Shown: one piece after another, positions 35,627-44,628 of the stretch
How the letters are laid out: the number at the start of each line of letters is the position of its first letter
Numbering within the stretch: position 1 is the stretch's first letter
Assembly (NCBI GenBank): GCA_016293915.1
Contig: JAEDCY010000014.1
Location: 1 to 63,602 of the forward strand
DNA length: 63,602 nucleotides
Reading direction: 5' to 3'
Source: Treponema sp.
GTDB lineage: Bacteria > Spirochaetota > Spirochaetia > Treponematales > Treponemataceae
Notes under the pieces: model-generated
Databases searched by the model: none
Told to the model about the DNA's origin: nothing
What the model saw: only the letters and a program-made list of their open reading frames with translations
Translations under genes and position numbers: made by a program

Positions 35627-36718
35627 GTGTTAATTAGATATGGTACCGATGGTCACGGGCGGCCTGTAAAAAAAGCCGTTGTTTACACACAGACGGAACA
35701 CCTGATATCAAACAAAAACATAGATCCTGATGCATTACAGATTATAAACAGACTTAGAGATGCAGGTTTTACAGCTTACATTGTGGGTGGTGCAGTAAGG
35801 GATTTGATAGTAGGAAACAAACCTAAAGATTTTGATATTGTAACAGATGCCACACCATCTAAGATAAAAAGAATATTTCGAAATTCTCGTATAATTGGAC
35901 GCCGCTTTCGTTTAGTTCATGTTGTTTTTGGTTCAAAAATTTTTGAAGTAAGTACCTTCCGTTCAAATGCAGAAGGTTCTGTTGGAAACGATTTTGGAAC
36001 AATCGAAGAAGATGTTCAGCGCCGCGATTTTACAATGAACGCACTTTATTATGATCCTCTTCAACAGCAGGTTATTGATTATGTTGGCGGTATGCGGGAT
36101 ATCAAAAAACATATTCTTCGTCCGGTGATTTCAATTGACAGAATTTTTGTTGAAGACCCTGTACGCATGCTTCGTGCAATCAAATATTCAGCAACAACAC
36201 ATGCAAAAATGCCTTACTCATTAAGACATAAAATAAGAACTTCAGCAGGACTTTTATCACAGGTTTCTCCATCAAGACTTACTGAAGAACTCTTAAAAAT
36301 CATAAACAGTGTTTATGCATATGAAATAATTCAGGAAGCTTTAGATACAGATTTGTTTATTTATCTTCAGCCTTCTGCGACTGCACTTATTTATGATCGA
36401 CGTGATTTTGAAGCTAAATATATGGCAAGCATAATGAAGCTTGGCGAACTTAATAAAAATGAATCTGATGCCCGAATGGGTAAAAAACTGCTTTATTTAA
36501 TAAAAGACTTTGCCGCTACATTAACTGACTGGGAAAAAGAAACAAAAGATAAATATTCATATACAGAACTTTATGCTAAAACCTGGGCAGAATGTCGCAA
36601 TTTCGTTCTCCCTATGAATCCCGTAAGAAAAGAACTTGAATTTGCAGTAAAGACTGCACTTACAGAGCTTGGTGTAAAATCCCGTTCATCAGCTTCCCGT
36701 CATGCTGGCAGGCTTTGA
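35627..36718 (+). CDS. pcnB: Poly(A) polymerase / CCA tRNA nucleotidyltransferase family (PcnB-like)
   Basis: 363 aa class II nucleotidyltransferase. The head domain has YIVGGAVRDLIVGNKPKDFD with the two catalytic aspartates, then TDATPSKIKRIF, and RRDFTMNALYYDP. RSRLVHV-like GRRFRLVHVVFG is the PcnB-type marker. The N-terminal IRYGTDGHGRPVKKA segment fits spirochaete homologues and supports the GTG at 35627 despite no ribosome binding site. The 3' end overlaps the convergent gene by 30 bp. Adds poly(A) to RNA 3' ends or, less likely, CCA to tRNA. Confidence 0.85.
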   Translation: MLIRYGTDGHGRPVKKAVVYTQTEHLISNKNIDPDALQIINRLRDAGFTAYIVGGAVRDLIVGNKPKDFDIVTDATPSKIKRIFRNSRIIGRRFRLVHVVFGSKIFEVSTFRSNAEGSVGNDFGTIEEDVQRRDFTMNALYYDPLQQQVIDYVGGMRDIKKHILRPVISIDRIFVEDPVRMLRAIKYSATTHAKMPYSLRHKIRTSAGLLSQVSPSRLTEELLKIINSVYAYEIIQEALDTDLFIYLQPSATALIYDRRDFEAKYMASIMKLGELNKNESDARMGKKLLYLIKDFAATLTDWEKETKDKYSYTELYAKTWAECRNFVLPMNPVRKELEFAVKTALTELGVKSRSSASRHAGRL

Positions 36719-37594
36719 TATTTTATCAATAATGATACTTACTTCCTCAATAAGGATTCCTGTAAAGGATTCAATTTTATCTATGATATATTGCTGAAGC
36801 TTGTGAACTTTTCCGGTAAGCTGGGTACCAAAAGGGACGTCAATTGTAACTATGAGACGGTATCCTCTGCTGTCGGTTTTTATAGAAATCTTTTTGATTT
36901 TTACGTCCGGGTCGCATTCGCTTACACAGTGCATTACCATCTGGGTGAGGGCTGCTTCGGAGATTTCTATGCGGCCTTTTTTGGAGAACTCAGGCTGTAC
37001 AATTGATTTTTCAATCATTTTTCCCGTTAAATTTTTTCCGGCTTTTGCAAACAGCTTGTTTTTACTGAAAAAATCATGCATTGAAGTTGAAAAGATTTGT
37101 GAGTAATTTTTTTTCACTTCAATTGAAGGAACCGGAATAACGTGTTTACCTTCTACCTGGCGTGATTTAATTGCTTTTTCAATATCTTCTTTTGATGCAA
37201 TTTCTTCGATATGGATGATTTTTTGAGGCTGGGGGAGTTGAAGTCTCATGGCAATTTTCATAACCATTTTTTCAGAAGTACCCAGAAGCAGGATTTTTTT
37301 GATATGTGTTTTTCGGAGAACTCTTGCAACAGAATCTCTGTGTTCTTTATCATCAAAAAGGGCTGCACGAACTGCACCCATATAAGTTTTTTCACGTTTA
37401 GCAGAGCGGCCTGCTACAATTTTATCATCCTGTATGAGAAGACCATCATCAATTATGGCATGAATTCCGTATTGCTCAGCAAGAAGCTTTGAGCGGAAAG
37501 ATTTTCCAGTTCCACTTTCACCAACCAGAGCATAAACCTGTACATGCTTAAATAAATTTAAAATGTCTGACAGTTTCTTTCCCATATAAATCAT
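36689..37594 (-). CDS. P-loop NTPase fused to an Asp23/Gls24-like domain
   Basis: 301 aa. The N-terminal half has a clear Walker A, ALVGESGTGKSFRSK, at about residues 22-36. It lacks the long core of larger ATPases and resembles a small kinase-like P-loop domain. The C-terminal ~110 residues (EISEAALTQMVMHCVSE... , GYRLIVTIDVPFGTQL, IESFTGILIEEVSIIIDKI) resemble the Asp23/YloU fold. The start overlaps the pseudouridine synthase stop (TAATG). The function is unknown; Asp23 proteins act in envelope homeostasis in Firmicutes. Confidence 0.65.
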   Translation of the reverse strand: MIYMGKKLSDILNLFKHVQVYALVGESGTGKSFRSKLLAEQYGIHAIIDDGLLIQDDKIVAGRSAKREKTYMGAVRAALFDDKEHRDSVARVLRKTHIKKILLLGTSEKMVMKIAMRLQLPQPQKIIHIEEIASKEDIEKAIKSRQVEGKHVIPVPSIEVKKNYSQIFSTSMHDFFSKNKLFAKAGKNLTGKMIEKSIVQPEFSKKGRIEISEAALTQMVMHCVSECDPDVKIKKISIKTDSRGYRLIVTIDVPFGTQLTGKVHKLQQYIIDKIESFTGILIEEVSIIIDKISKPASMTGS

Positions 37595-38610
37595 TATAAA
37601 CCAGGATTTATAATTTCACAATATTTAAGGGCCTGAATAAAGTCAGAAGAAAGACTTATTTTTATTTCATTAGGAAGATTAAGTGGATTATCAGATGGAA
37701 AAGAAAGACTAAAAGCCTGCAGATAAAATTCTCGCTTAAAGTCTTTTTGTTTCTGGCCTCCATAAGCAGTATCACCTGCTAAAGGATGCTTATGAAGGGC
37801 GCTTTGTGCCCGAATCTGATGTTTACGGCCGGTTTTAATTAAATATTTTATGAGAGTAAAACTTTTATCATTATGCTTTCCAATTGCAACTGGAATGGCC
37901 TGAGTTTCAGCTTTTAATCCGTCTTCATTTTCTTCTACAGTAAAAAAGCCTTCAGAAGAAGTACTTTCTGAATCAGAAAGAAAATCCTGCCAGATTTCCT
38001 TTTCTTTTAGTTCGCCCTGAGCCAGACCATAATACTTTTTATGAATTGTATGATTTTTTATACCCTCAGAAAACCAGCGGGCTCCTTCAATACTCTTAGA
38101 AAAAACAAGCAGACCTGTTGTTCTGCGGTCTAATCTATGCAGGGGACCGGGTTTAAAAGAAAGAGATTTTTCAAGTTTGGTATTATTTGAGCAATTGCAA
38201 GACTCTTTATTTTCCAGATAAAAAAGTACATCTTTATAAATACCATCTTCCTTACTGTGAACAGTACGATCATAGGGTTTATCAATAATCAATAGATGTT
38301 CATTTTCAAAAACAATTTTTAATTTTGAATTATTAAAGGTGTTTGCCTGAACAGTCTCAGAGATTTTTTGATTTGTTTCTGATTTTAGAATGAATTCTGC
38401 AATCGAAATTACATCACCTTCTTCAACACGAGCTTCTGGCTTTGCTTTTTTATGATTAAGCTTTATAAGGCCTTTTCGCAGGAGTTTATAAATCTCTGTA
38501 AGGGGAGTGTTATTGAGAAATATTCTGATAATTTTATCTAGTCTTCGCCCTTTATCATCAGGACCAGCTGTAAAATCCTTAAATTCCATCTTATTACTAA
38601 GTATATTCAT
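37594..38610 (-). CDS. RluA-family pseudouridine synthase (RluC/RluD type)
   Basis: 338 aa. An N-terminal S4 RNA-binding domain (RLDKIIRIFLNNTPLTEIYK...) precedes the catalytic domain. The catalytic Asp is in LHRLDRRTTGLLVF, and KTGRKHQIRAQ and HPLAGDTAYGG follow. Modifies uridines in 23S rRNA, most likely the RluC-type sites. The substrate cannot be fixed from sequence. Confidence 0.9.
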   Translation of the reverse strand: MNILSNKMEFKDFTAGPDDKGRRLDKIIRIFLNNTPLTEIYKLLRKGLIKLNHKKAKPEARVEEGDVISIAEFILKSETNQKISETVQANTFNNSKLKIVFENEHLLIIDKPYDRTVHSKEDGIYKDVLFYLENKESCNCSNNTKLEKSLSFKPGPLHRLDRRTTGLLVFSKSIEGARWFSEGIKNHTIHKKYYGLAQGELKEKEIWQDFLSDSESTSSEGFFTVEENEDGLKAETQAIPVAIGKHNDKSFTLIKYLIKTGRKHQIRAQSALHKHPLAGDTAYGGQKQKDFKREFYLQAFSLSFPSDNPLNLPNEIKISLSSDFIQALKYCEIINPGL

Positions 38611-38681
38611 TTTTCGAAAATCTACTAGTAAATTTAGCGTTTCAGTGGTATTATATTATATATTTTTTTAATTGGAATTAT

Positions 38682-39173
38682 ATGTCACCGACTTATTCAT
38701 TTATAGAGCAGCTTAAACTTTTTATGCATAATCCGATTTTGCTGTCATGTATTTTCAGCTGGCTCGGTGCTCAATTTATAAAAGCTGCCATAAAATTAAT
38801 ATATGGAAAAATTCATTCTATTGGTGAACTTTTTGAAGTAATGGTATGGCGTACAGGTGGAATGCCTTCAAGCCATTCAGCACTAGTTACATCACTTTGT
38901 GTTACAATTGCATTCAGACACGGACTTCATTCAGATTTATTTATTTTTTCTTTGTGTTTTTTCCTTGTAGTTATTAGAGATGCATTTGGTGTAAGACGTT
39001 CCAGTGGAATTCAGGCACGAAAAATCAATGAAATAGGAAATGATTTAAGGGAGAAAGGAATTTTAGAAAGTTATAAGCCACTTAAAGAAGTAGACGGACA
39101 TACTCCAATGGAGGTTATTTGTGGTTGTCTTCTTGGCTTCTTTGTAGGACTTTCATTCTCCCTGCTGAAGTAA
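38682..39173 (+). CDS. Divergent PAP2-like (DUF212/YuiD) membrane protein
   Basis: 163 aa. It has GGMPSSHSALVTSL, VIRDAFGVRRSSGIQA and EVDGHTPMEVICG, the signature of the DUF212 family, which is distantly like acid phosphatase/vanadium haloperoxidase proteins. Four or five membrane helices are predicted. The substrate is unknown; the His/Asp pattern suggests lipid phosphate. It opens a run of nine same-strand genes with very short gaps, ending in the divergent Rnf set and the GH57-like gene, and may share a transcript. Confidence 0.82.
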   Translation: MSPTYSFIEQLKLFMHNPILLSCIFSWLGAQFIKAAIKLIYGKIHSIGELFEVMVWRTGGMPSSHSALVTSLCVTIAFRHGLHSDLFIFSLCFFLVVIRDAFGVRRSSGIQARKINEIGNDLREKGILESYKPLKEVDGHTPMEVICGCLLGFFVGLSFSLLK

Positions 39174-39179
39174 AACGGT

Positions 39180-40559
39180 ATGAATAAGAATTTACAGTAT
39201 ATTGCACCTTTAGTTTTTTTGTTTTCGCTTATTCTTCTGTTTTCTGTAAAATCAATTCCATCCGGTAAACTCTGGAAAGAATATAATATTGTTTATGTAC
39301 CAGTTTCAAGTGATGATTCAAGTATAAAAAAAGCCTTTATAGAGTGCGGAATTGAAGATATTGTTTCACTTTCTGGACAATTTCTTCCTTTATCTTTAAA
39401 TGAAAATTCAATTGAGATTTCAATGCTTCGTTTGAATTATAGTTCCAAGGATTATTCATATTTATCACGAAGAAATGCATTTTTTTACGATAAATCAAAA
39501 CAGTACAGGCTTTATTATATTCCTTCACAATACAAACAAAAGCTTTCAGATGCTGTAAATGCAATTGAAGCAAGAGGAATACCATGCGGTACAGATACTT
39601 CTGCTTCTTATCCGTGGTTATTGCCTTTTATCTGTTTACTTCTTTGCGGCATGCTTTTTATTTTTGTTAAAAATAAAATCCCTTTTGCCTGTGCTTCTAT
39701 AATTCCACTAGTTTTTTTATATAGCAATCCATTTTATCCTGTTGCACTTTCTACTTGTCTTATTCTTCTTTGTCTTTTTTTTACTGCTAATGTATGGAGA
39801 AGAAAAGATGCTGTAAGCTGGCTCATAAGCCGCCGCTTCATACCAGCAATGCTTGCAGTGTCACTTATAAGCGCTTTTTCCGGCTCACTGCTTTCCGGCT
39901 TTCTGTATTTTGCAGCGGCGGCAGGCACAGCAGGCGCCTTACTTTCCGTAAAGTTTTTAGAAGAGTGGTGGCGCAGCCGCAAAGTTTTTGTTCCTGTATA
40001 TATAAGACCTGCAAAACGTGTTTCAATTTTTGCCGGAAAAGCTTTTACTACATTAAGTATTGTTACAGGTTCGGCAGTTTTATTACTTGCACTTTTTTTC
40101 CTTACATCTTCAGGATCTGTCAGTTCAAAAGTTTCAAAGCTTTTATTACCTTCATATACTTCATTAAAATCAGAAGAACTTCCTCAATTTGAAGATTATT
40201 ATAAATGGGTCTGGAATGTTGAAACATACCCATATCTATCCCTGAATTCAGATTATTCAACAAAAGATAAAATTGAGTTTACAGAGTTTGTAGAAAATGC
40301 TGAGACAGGAATAATACAATCTAATCAAAAAGTTATGATTTATGATGATGATTTTAAAATTAATGTCTATGATGGTATTGATAAACTTTCGTTTAATTCA
40401 GTTGAAAAAGTAATGAAATCAGAAGGAAATAATTTTACAGCCGGTTACTCTGCTTTAAGTTCCAGCCATTTGAACTTATTCGGAATAATTATGTGCTTTA
40501 TTTGTGTTTTACTATTACTTTTTATCTATATTTCCATTATTATTAAGAAAAGGTATTGA
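39180..40559 (+). CDS. Unrecognised multi-pass membrane protein preceding the divergent Rnf set
   Basis: 459 aa. Visible parts: an N-terminal helix (about 7-24), an extracytoplasmic-looking domain (25-145), a cluster of helices (148-275), another helix (~290-312), a second soluble domain (~320-430) and a final helix (~432-453). No cofactor motif was found. It starts 6 bp after DUF212 and ends 3 bp before the RnfC-like gene, so it is very likely part of the same system. It may be an assembly or partner subunit; this is inference. Confidence 0.6.
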   Translation: MNKNLQYIAPLVFLFSLILLFSVKSIPSGKLWKEYNIVYVPVSSDDSSIKKAFIECGIEDIVSLSGQFLPLSLNENSIEISMLRLNYSSKDYSYLSRRNAFFYDKSKQYRLYYIPSQYKQKLSDAVNAIEARGIPCGTDTSASYPWLLPFICLLLCGMLFIFVKNKIPFACASIIPLVFLYSNPFYPVALSTCLILLCLFFTANVWRRKDAVSWLISRRFIPAMLAVSLISAFSGSLLSGFLYFAAAAGTAGALLSVKFLEEWWRSRKVFVPVYIRPAKRVSIFAGKAFTTLSIVTGSAVLLLALFFLTSSGSVSSKVSKLLLPSYTSLKSEELPQFEDYYKWVWNVETYPYLSLNSDYSTKDKIEFTEFVENAETGIIQSNQKVMIYDDDFKINVYDGIDKLSFNSVEKVMKSEGNNFTAGYSALSSSHLNLFGIIMCFICVLLLLFIYISIIIKKRY

Positions 40560-40562
40560 TAA

Positions 40563-41873
40563 ATGAAGTCTAATAATCCTGTAGTTTCATCAATAATAAA
40601 AGATTATAAATATTCACGACAGGCATTTCTCCCGCATTATGTAACTATTCCTTTAACACAGGAATCAGGAGTTTTTTATAAAAGTCTTGTTAAGTGTGGA
40701 GATGTTGTAAAAGAAGGTGATATAATTGCAGAAGCAGTATTTGATTCTGGTAAAAAATCATATATTCATTCTTCTTTACCAGGAACAGTTACTGCCATTG
40801 AGCCTGTTTATGCTCCTAATGGAATGCAGGAATTCGCAATTAAAATCAAGTTTGGCGGGGCTTTTTCTTACCTTGGTAAAAAACAACAGGAACGTGATGT
40901 TTCTTCTTTTTCGCAAAACGAAATATCTTCATTGCTTGTGCAAAAAGGTGTTTTAAATACTTTTAAAACATCAATTCCAGAAAATCTTGGAATTCAAATT
41001 GAAACAATGCTTGCTTCTAAAAGAAAACCTGAAAATCTTATTGTAAGACTTTTTGATGAAGATCCATACCGTATCACAGATTCTCTTTTAAGTAAGTTTA
41101 ATTTTGATGAAATTGCAAAAGGAGCAAGGATTCTTGCAAAAGCAATTAATGCAAAGGGTATTGTTTTTGCAATTGATCAGAAATTTGAAAACAAAGAAAT
41201 ATTTGAAAAACCTGAATACAAAGATATTCGTGCTCTTGAAATGAACATAAGACGATATCCTTGTGGAACACCAAGAGAAATTGTTTCGGCATTTAACAGA
41301 AGTCCTCTAAAAAAAGTCTGCACTTTCTGCCTTTCAAAAGCTGATTTATTTACTGATTCTTCAACAATTTATGATGTTTATAAGGCGGCCTGTCTTTCTA
41401 TACCTTCTATCGATAAATACATTCATTTCTCAGGAAACTGTCTCAATGTTTCTTGTTTTTTGAATATCAGGCTTGGAACTCCTTTAAGGGATGTAGTTAC
41501 ACAACTTGGAGGTTTTATAAAAGAACCGGCTCACATAATAATCAACGGAAAATTATGTGGAATCTCACTACAGAGCCTTGATATTCCAATTACAAAATAT
41601 GTTAAATCAGTTGAATTCCTTTCAAAGAAAAGGGGAACCGATGAACACATTTATTCCTGTGTAAACTGTGGTAACTGCCGCTTTGCCTGTCCTGTACATA
41701 TTTCACCGGATATTCTCTATAATCATACAGTTAATTTCAAACTGCTGAATGAAGCTTTTTCTGCATCATCTCTTGTTTGTATTGAATGCGGTCTTTGTAA
41801 TACAGTTTGTCCGGCTCGTCTGCCTTTGTGTCAGACTATAAAAGTATTAAAAAATAAAATTACGGAGGATTAA
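40563..41873 (+). CDS. Divergent RnfC paralogue retaining only its 4Fe-4S motifs
   Basis: 436 aa aligned by eye to rnfC (1884-3284). Shared blocks: YVTIPLTQESG with GDVVKEGDII, GTVTAIEP, YPCGTPREIV for the canonical YPQGAEKFIV, and two complete clusters, CVNCGNCRFACP from residue 366 and CIECGLCNTVCP from residue 406. The loop GMGGASFP is missing (the region reads QKGVLNTFKTS) and NAAECEPYLT is replaced by VRLFDEDPYRI. NADH and FMN binding are thus probably lost. The reading frame is clean and of normal size, so it is not a pseudogene. No enzymatic role is assigned. Confidence 0.82.
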   Translation: MKSNNPVVSSIIKDYKYSRQAFLPHYVTIPLTQESGVFYKSLVKCGDVVKEGDIIAEAVFDSGKKSYIHSSLPGTVTAIEPVYAPNGMQEFAIKIKFGGAFSYLGKKQQERDVSSFSQNEISSLLVQKGVLNTFKTSIPENLGIQIETMLASKRKPENLIVRLFDEDPYRITDSLLSKFNFDEIAKGARILAKAINAKGIVFAIDQKFENKEIFEKPEYKDIRALEMNIRRYPCGTPREIVSAFNRSPLKKVCTFCLSKADLFTDSSTIYDVYKAACLSIPSIDKYIHFSGNCLNVSCFLNIRLGTPLRDVVTQLGGFIKEPAHIIINGKLCGISLQSLDIPITKYVKSVEFLSKKRGTDEHIYSCVNCGNCRFACPVHISPDILYNHTVNFKLLNEAFSASSLVCIECGLCNTVCPARLPLCQTIKVLKNKITED

Positions 41874-41879
41874 TCTGAA

Positions 41880-42977
41880 ATGAAAAACAGACTTAAAGAT
41901 AAAAAACTCATATCAGGTGTAATTTCTGTAAAACCATTTGTATATAATATTCCTTCAATTTCTTCAGTCTCAATACGATTTCTTATAATTCTTTCAATAC
42001 AAATAATCATGCTGGCTTTAACACAAAGCTACAATGCTTTAATTGTAATTCTTGCTTCACTGCTAGGCTCGATAGGAGCAGCAATTGTAAATTATTTTGT
42101 ATATAAAGAGCCTCTTTTTAATGCAATGAATATTATAATTCAAGGATTATTTATAGGACTGCTGATTCCGGAAACTTTTCCTCCTTCGACAATTTTTATA
42201 ATTTCATTTGCAACAATAACTATTTCAAGATGTATCGTCTTTAAGAGCATTAACAGCTGGCTTAATATAACTGCTGTTGCAGTAATAATTGCATGGCATA
42301 TTGGACGCCAATATTTTCCTGATTTTGCAGTAACAAGCAGTATTCTGAGTTTAAAAAATTCTTCTGTTTATCTTATTGAAAATGGTACTTTCCCTGTTTA
42401 TAGTTATGACAGCTTAATTACTTCTTTTATGAATAAACATATTTTTGAATTATTTAAAGCTTCAGTTCCAGATGGCTTTGTTTCTCTTCTATGGGATTCT
42501 CATTCAATCATTCCAGCTTTCAGATTTAATATAATTACCATTCTTTCTTCAATTTTTATTTTTTCTGATAATGCATTCTCACTGATTATTCCAACCGTAT
42601 TTCTTTTTGTTTATGCATTACTGGTAAGAATTTTTGTACCATTTCTTTTTGGGGGGTACTTAAATCAGGGAGATATTCTTCTTGCTTTACTTACAAGCGG
42701 AATTCTTTTCTGCACAGCATTTTTACTTCAGTCTTATGGAACAAGTCCTATAACAGTTGGAGGAAAAGTGTGTCTTGGAATTCTTTCCGGAATAGTTGCC
42801 TTTGCAATTATAGGCTGCGGCACTTCACCTGTAGGAATGGCATATACAATTTTGATATCAAACATAATCAGTATGATTATTCGTGTATTTGAAGAAAAGC
42901 AGAATGAACTTTCAACCGGAAGAGTTATATTAAAATACTCAGAAAAAATCTCTACAGAAAATGGAGAAAATAAATGA
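41880..42977 (+). CDS. Divergent RnfD paralogue lacking the flavinylation motif
   Basis: 365 aa membrane protein. Homology to rnfD shows in the helices and in GTSPITVGGKVCLGILSG, matching DYATAPITKKGRLVFGFG of the canonical protein. No S/T-G-A-T motif occurs anywhere, and the conserved NPALTGRAF becomes NSWLNITAV. An extra ~40-residue loop (around 170-215) is present. It lies 6 bp after the RnfC-like gene and overlaps the RnfG-like gene (ATGA). Confidence 0.8.
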   Translation: MKNRLKDKKLISGVISVKPFVYNIPSISSVSIRFLIILSIQIIMLALTQSYNALIVILASLLGSIGAAIVNYFVYKEPLFNAMNIIIQGLFIGLLIPETFPPSTIFIISFATITISRCIVFKSINSWLNITAVAVIIAWHIGRQYFPDFAVTSSILSLKNSSVYLIENGTFPVYSYDSLITSFMNKHIFELFKASVPDGFVSLLWDSHSIIPAFRFNIITILSSIFIFSDNAFSLIIPTVFLFVYALLVRIFVPFLFGGYLNQGDILLALLTSGILFCTAFLLQSYGTSPITVGGKVCLGILSGIVAFAIIGCGTSPVGMAYTILISNIISMIIRVFEEKQNELSTGRVILKYSEKISTENGENK

Positions 42978-43432
42978 AACAGCAGATTTCTTATAAAAAC
43001 TTTTTCATTAATTATGCTGTTTTTGCATTGATTGTTGCATTCATATTTGGAATCCTTGTATATTTATCAACAATCTCACAAAAAGCATGGGATAAAAATT
43101 TGAAAGCAGCAATTGTCTATTCCCTTGAAGAATTTGAACCTGACACCTGGGAAATTGGCTCAGTAGTCAGAATTAAAAATCCACTTTCAACAGGTTCGGC
43201 CTGTTATGAAGCTCATAACAAAAAAAGTGGAGAAAACTGTAAAGCGGTAATAATTCGCATTCAGACTTTCTATGGTCCGCAGTGTGGCATTTATATAATT
43301 GGAAGTAATAATGATATTACTTTTAAAGGTTATTCATCTTTGCACGGAAGAGTTGCTAATCAATTGAAAAATGCATTCGCCGGCAGACGCATTGAATACT
43401 GGAATAATCGCATTAAAGAAATGCTTAAATAG
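42974..43432 (+). CDS. Short RnfG-like subunit lacking the FMN attachment site
   Basis: 152 aa against 202 aa for canonical rnfG. One N-terminal helix (about 12-32) is followed by a compact extracytoplasmic domain. It is placed in the G position and has the helix/loop profile of RnfG. The SGATITS motif is replaced by SSLHGRVANQ, so no covalent FMN is expected. Three cysteines occur in the soluble domain (GSACYEAH, ENCKAV, PQCGIY). Identity rests mainly on gene order. Confidence 0.65.
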   Translation: MKQQISYKNFFINYAVFALIVAFIFGILVYLSTISQKAWDKNLKAAIVYSLEEFEPDTWEIGSVVRIKNPLSTGSACYEAHNKKSGENCKAVIIRIQTFYGPQCGIYIIGSNNDITFKGYSSLHGRVANQLKNAFAGRRIEYWNNRIKEMLK

Positions 43433-43450
43433 GTAAGAGGAGACATTTTT

Positions 43451-44068
43451 ATGAAACAGAAAAAATCATTTATGTATATTGCGTCTTTTCTTGCTTTAAC
43501 AATTCCAGCACCGGGACGTTTTGTTTTTGGATTAACTATAATTCTTGAACTTTTTTTACTTGAGATTTTAGGGATTCTTTTAAATTCACTTGTAACAAAA
43601 CTTAAGTTTGAAGAAATCAGAACTTATTTTGTTATGTTCTTTATGATTGCAATTACAATTCTCTATAGACAGATTCTTATTTTTTCATATACAGAAATTG
43701 CTCTTACCTTGGGATTCATTCTTTATCTGCCGCCAGTTTCTGTATTTCTTACACACACAATTTTTTCTGATTTAGAAGAACCACTTGCAAAAAAATTAAA
43801 ATCAAATTTATTAATTACACTTATTTTTTCATTATTCATTTTAATTTTCTTCCTTTTCCGTGATATTTCTGGATATGGGACATTTACTTTCTTTGGAGAA
43901 AATCACAGAATTTTTGAAAAAATAATATTCAATCCGGATAAAGTTGGTATATTTTCATTTTTTGCAACGATTCCAGGAGCTCTTGTTCTTACAGGACTTA
44001 CAATTTATCTTTTCTTTTTCTTAAGAAAAAAATATAGAATTATTTCAAGCAGGGGAGAAACAAAATGA
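43451..44068 (+). CDS. Cysteine-free RnfE-like membrane subunit
   Basis: 205 aa with six hydrophobic segments, in the E position. It contains no cysteine at all. The segment equivalent to GLCSSLGV reads ALTIPAPGR and that equivalent to VVNCIIMG reads PPVSVFLTH. It therefore cannot ligate the A/E [2Fe-2S] cluster. AGAGGAG precedes the ATG. It overlaps the next gene (ATGA). Confidence 0.68.
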   Translation: MKQKKSFMYIASFLALTIPAPGRFVFGLTIILELFLLEILGILLNSLVTKLKFEEIRTYFVMFFMIAITILYRQILIFSYTEIALTLGFILYLPPVSVFLTHTIFSDLEEPLAKKLKSNLLITLIFSLFILIFFLFRDISGYGTFTFFGENHRIFEKIIFNPDKVGIFSFFATIPGALVLTGLTIYLFFFLRKKYRIISSRGETK

Positions 44069-44628
44069 TATATCTTCACACTTTTCTTTATTATACATTT
44101 TTTTCTTCGGTTGTTTTGATTTATGGCATTGGACTTAATAAAATTGCTGAAATTGGTATTGTAAAATTTAAAGAAACAATCTTTTATGTAAAATGTGCAT
44201 TTACAATTATTTCTTCTTCAGTAATTTCCTGGCTCATAACATATTATCTGTTAGTTCCTCTAAAAATTACAGAATTGTTTCCACTTGTCTGTTTTATTGT
44301 TTATGCATGCATAAGTACCTTCCTTGGAAGTATAGTCCGTCTCACAACAGGAAGAATTACCTCTGAGTTTGCAGTTTCATACTTAGTGGTTCTTCTTTCA
44401 ATTGCAGAAAGCTCTTCACTCTTATTTACTTTATTTATCTGTCTGAGCAGCCTGCTTTCAATGCTTATAATAATTCCGTTCAGTTTAACTTTCCGTAGAA
44501 GAGTTTGTAGTAATGGTCGTCTTCTGGATGAAAAGTATTACAGTCTTTATTTTATGTTCCTTGCAGTATTAATTTTGATTCTTTCGGTTTGGGATATAAT
44601 CTGGTTAAATCCGGGGGTAATACAGTGA
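44065..44628 (+). CDS. RnfA-like membrane subunit lacking the cluster cysteines
   Basis: 187 aa, similar in length to rnfA (191 aa), with six helices. The positions of CPFIG and TTNCAVLG in canonical RnfA read IYGIGLN and LVVLLSIAES. The cysteines it has lie elsewhere (VKCAF, PLVCFIVYAC, RRVCSN). Gene order C-D-G-E-A-B supports the A position. Overlaps the RnfB-like start as GTGA. Confidence 0.68.
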   Translation: MIYLHTFLYYTFFSSVVLIYGIGLNKIAEIGIVKFKETIFYVKCAFTIISSSVISWLITYYLLVPLKITELFPLVCFIVYACISTFLGSIVRLTTGRITSEFAVSYLVVLLSIAESSSLLFTLFICLSSLLSMLIIIPFSLTFRRRVCSNGRLLDEKYYSLYFMFLAVLILILSVWDIIWLNPGVIQ

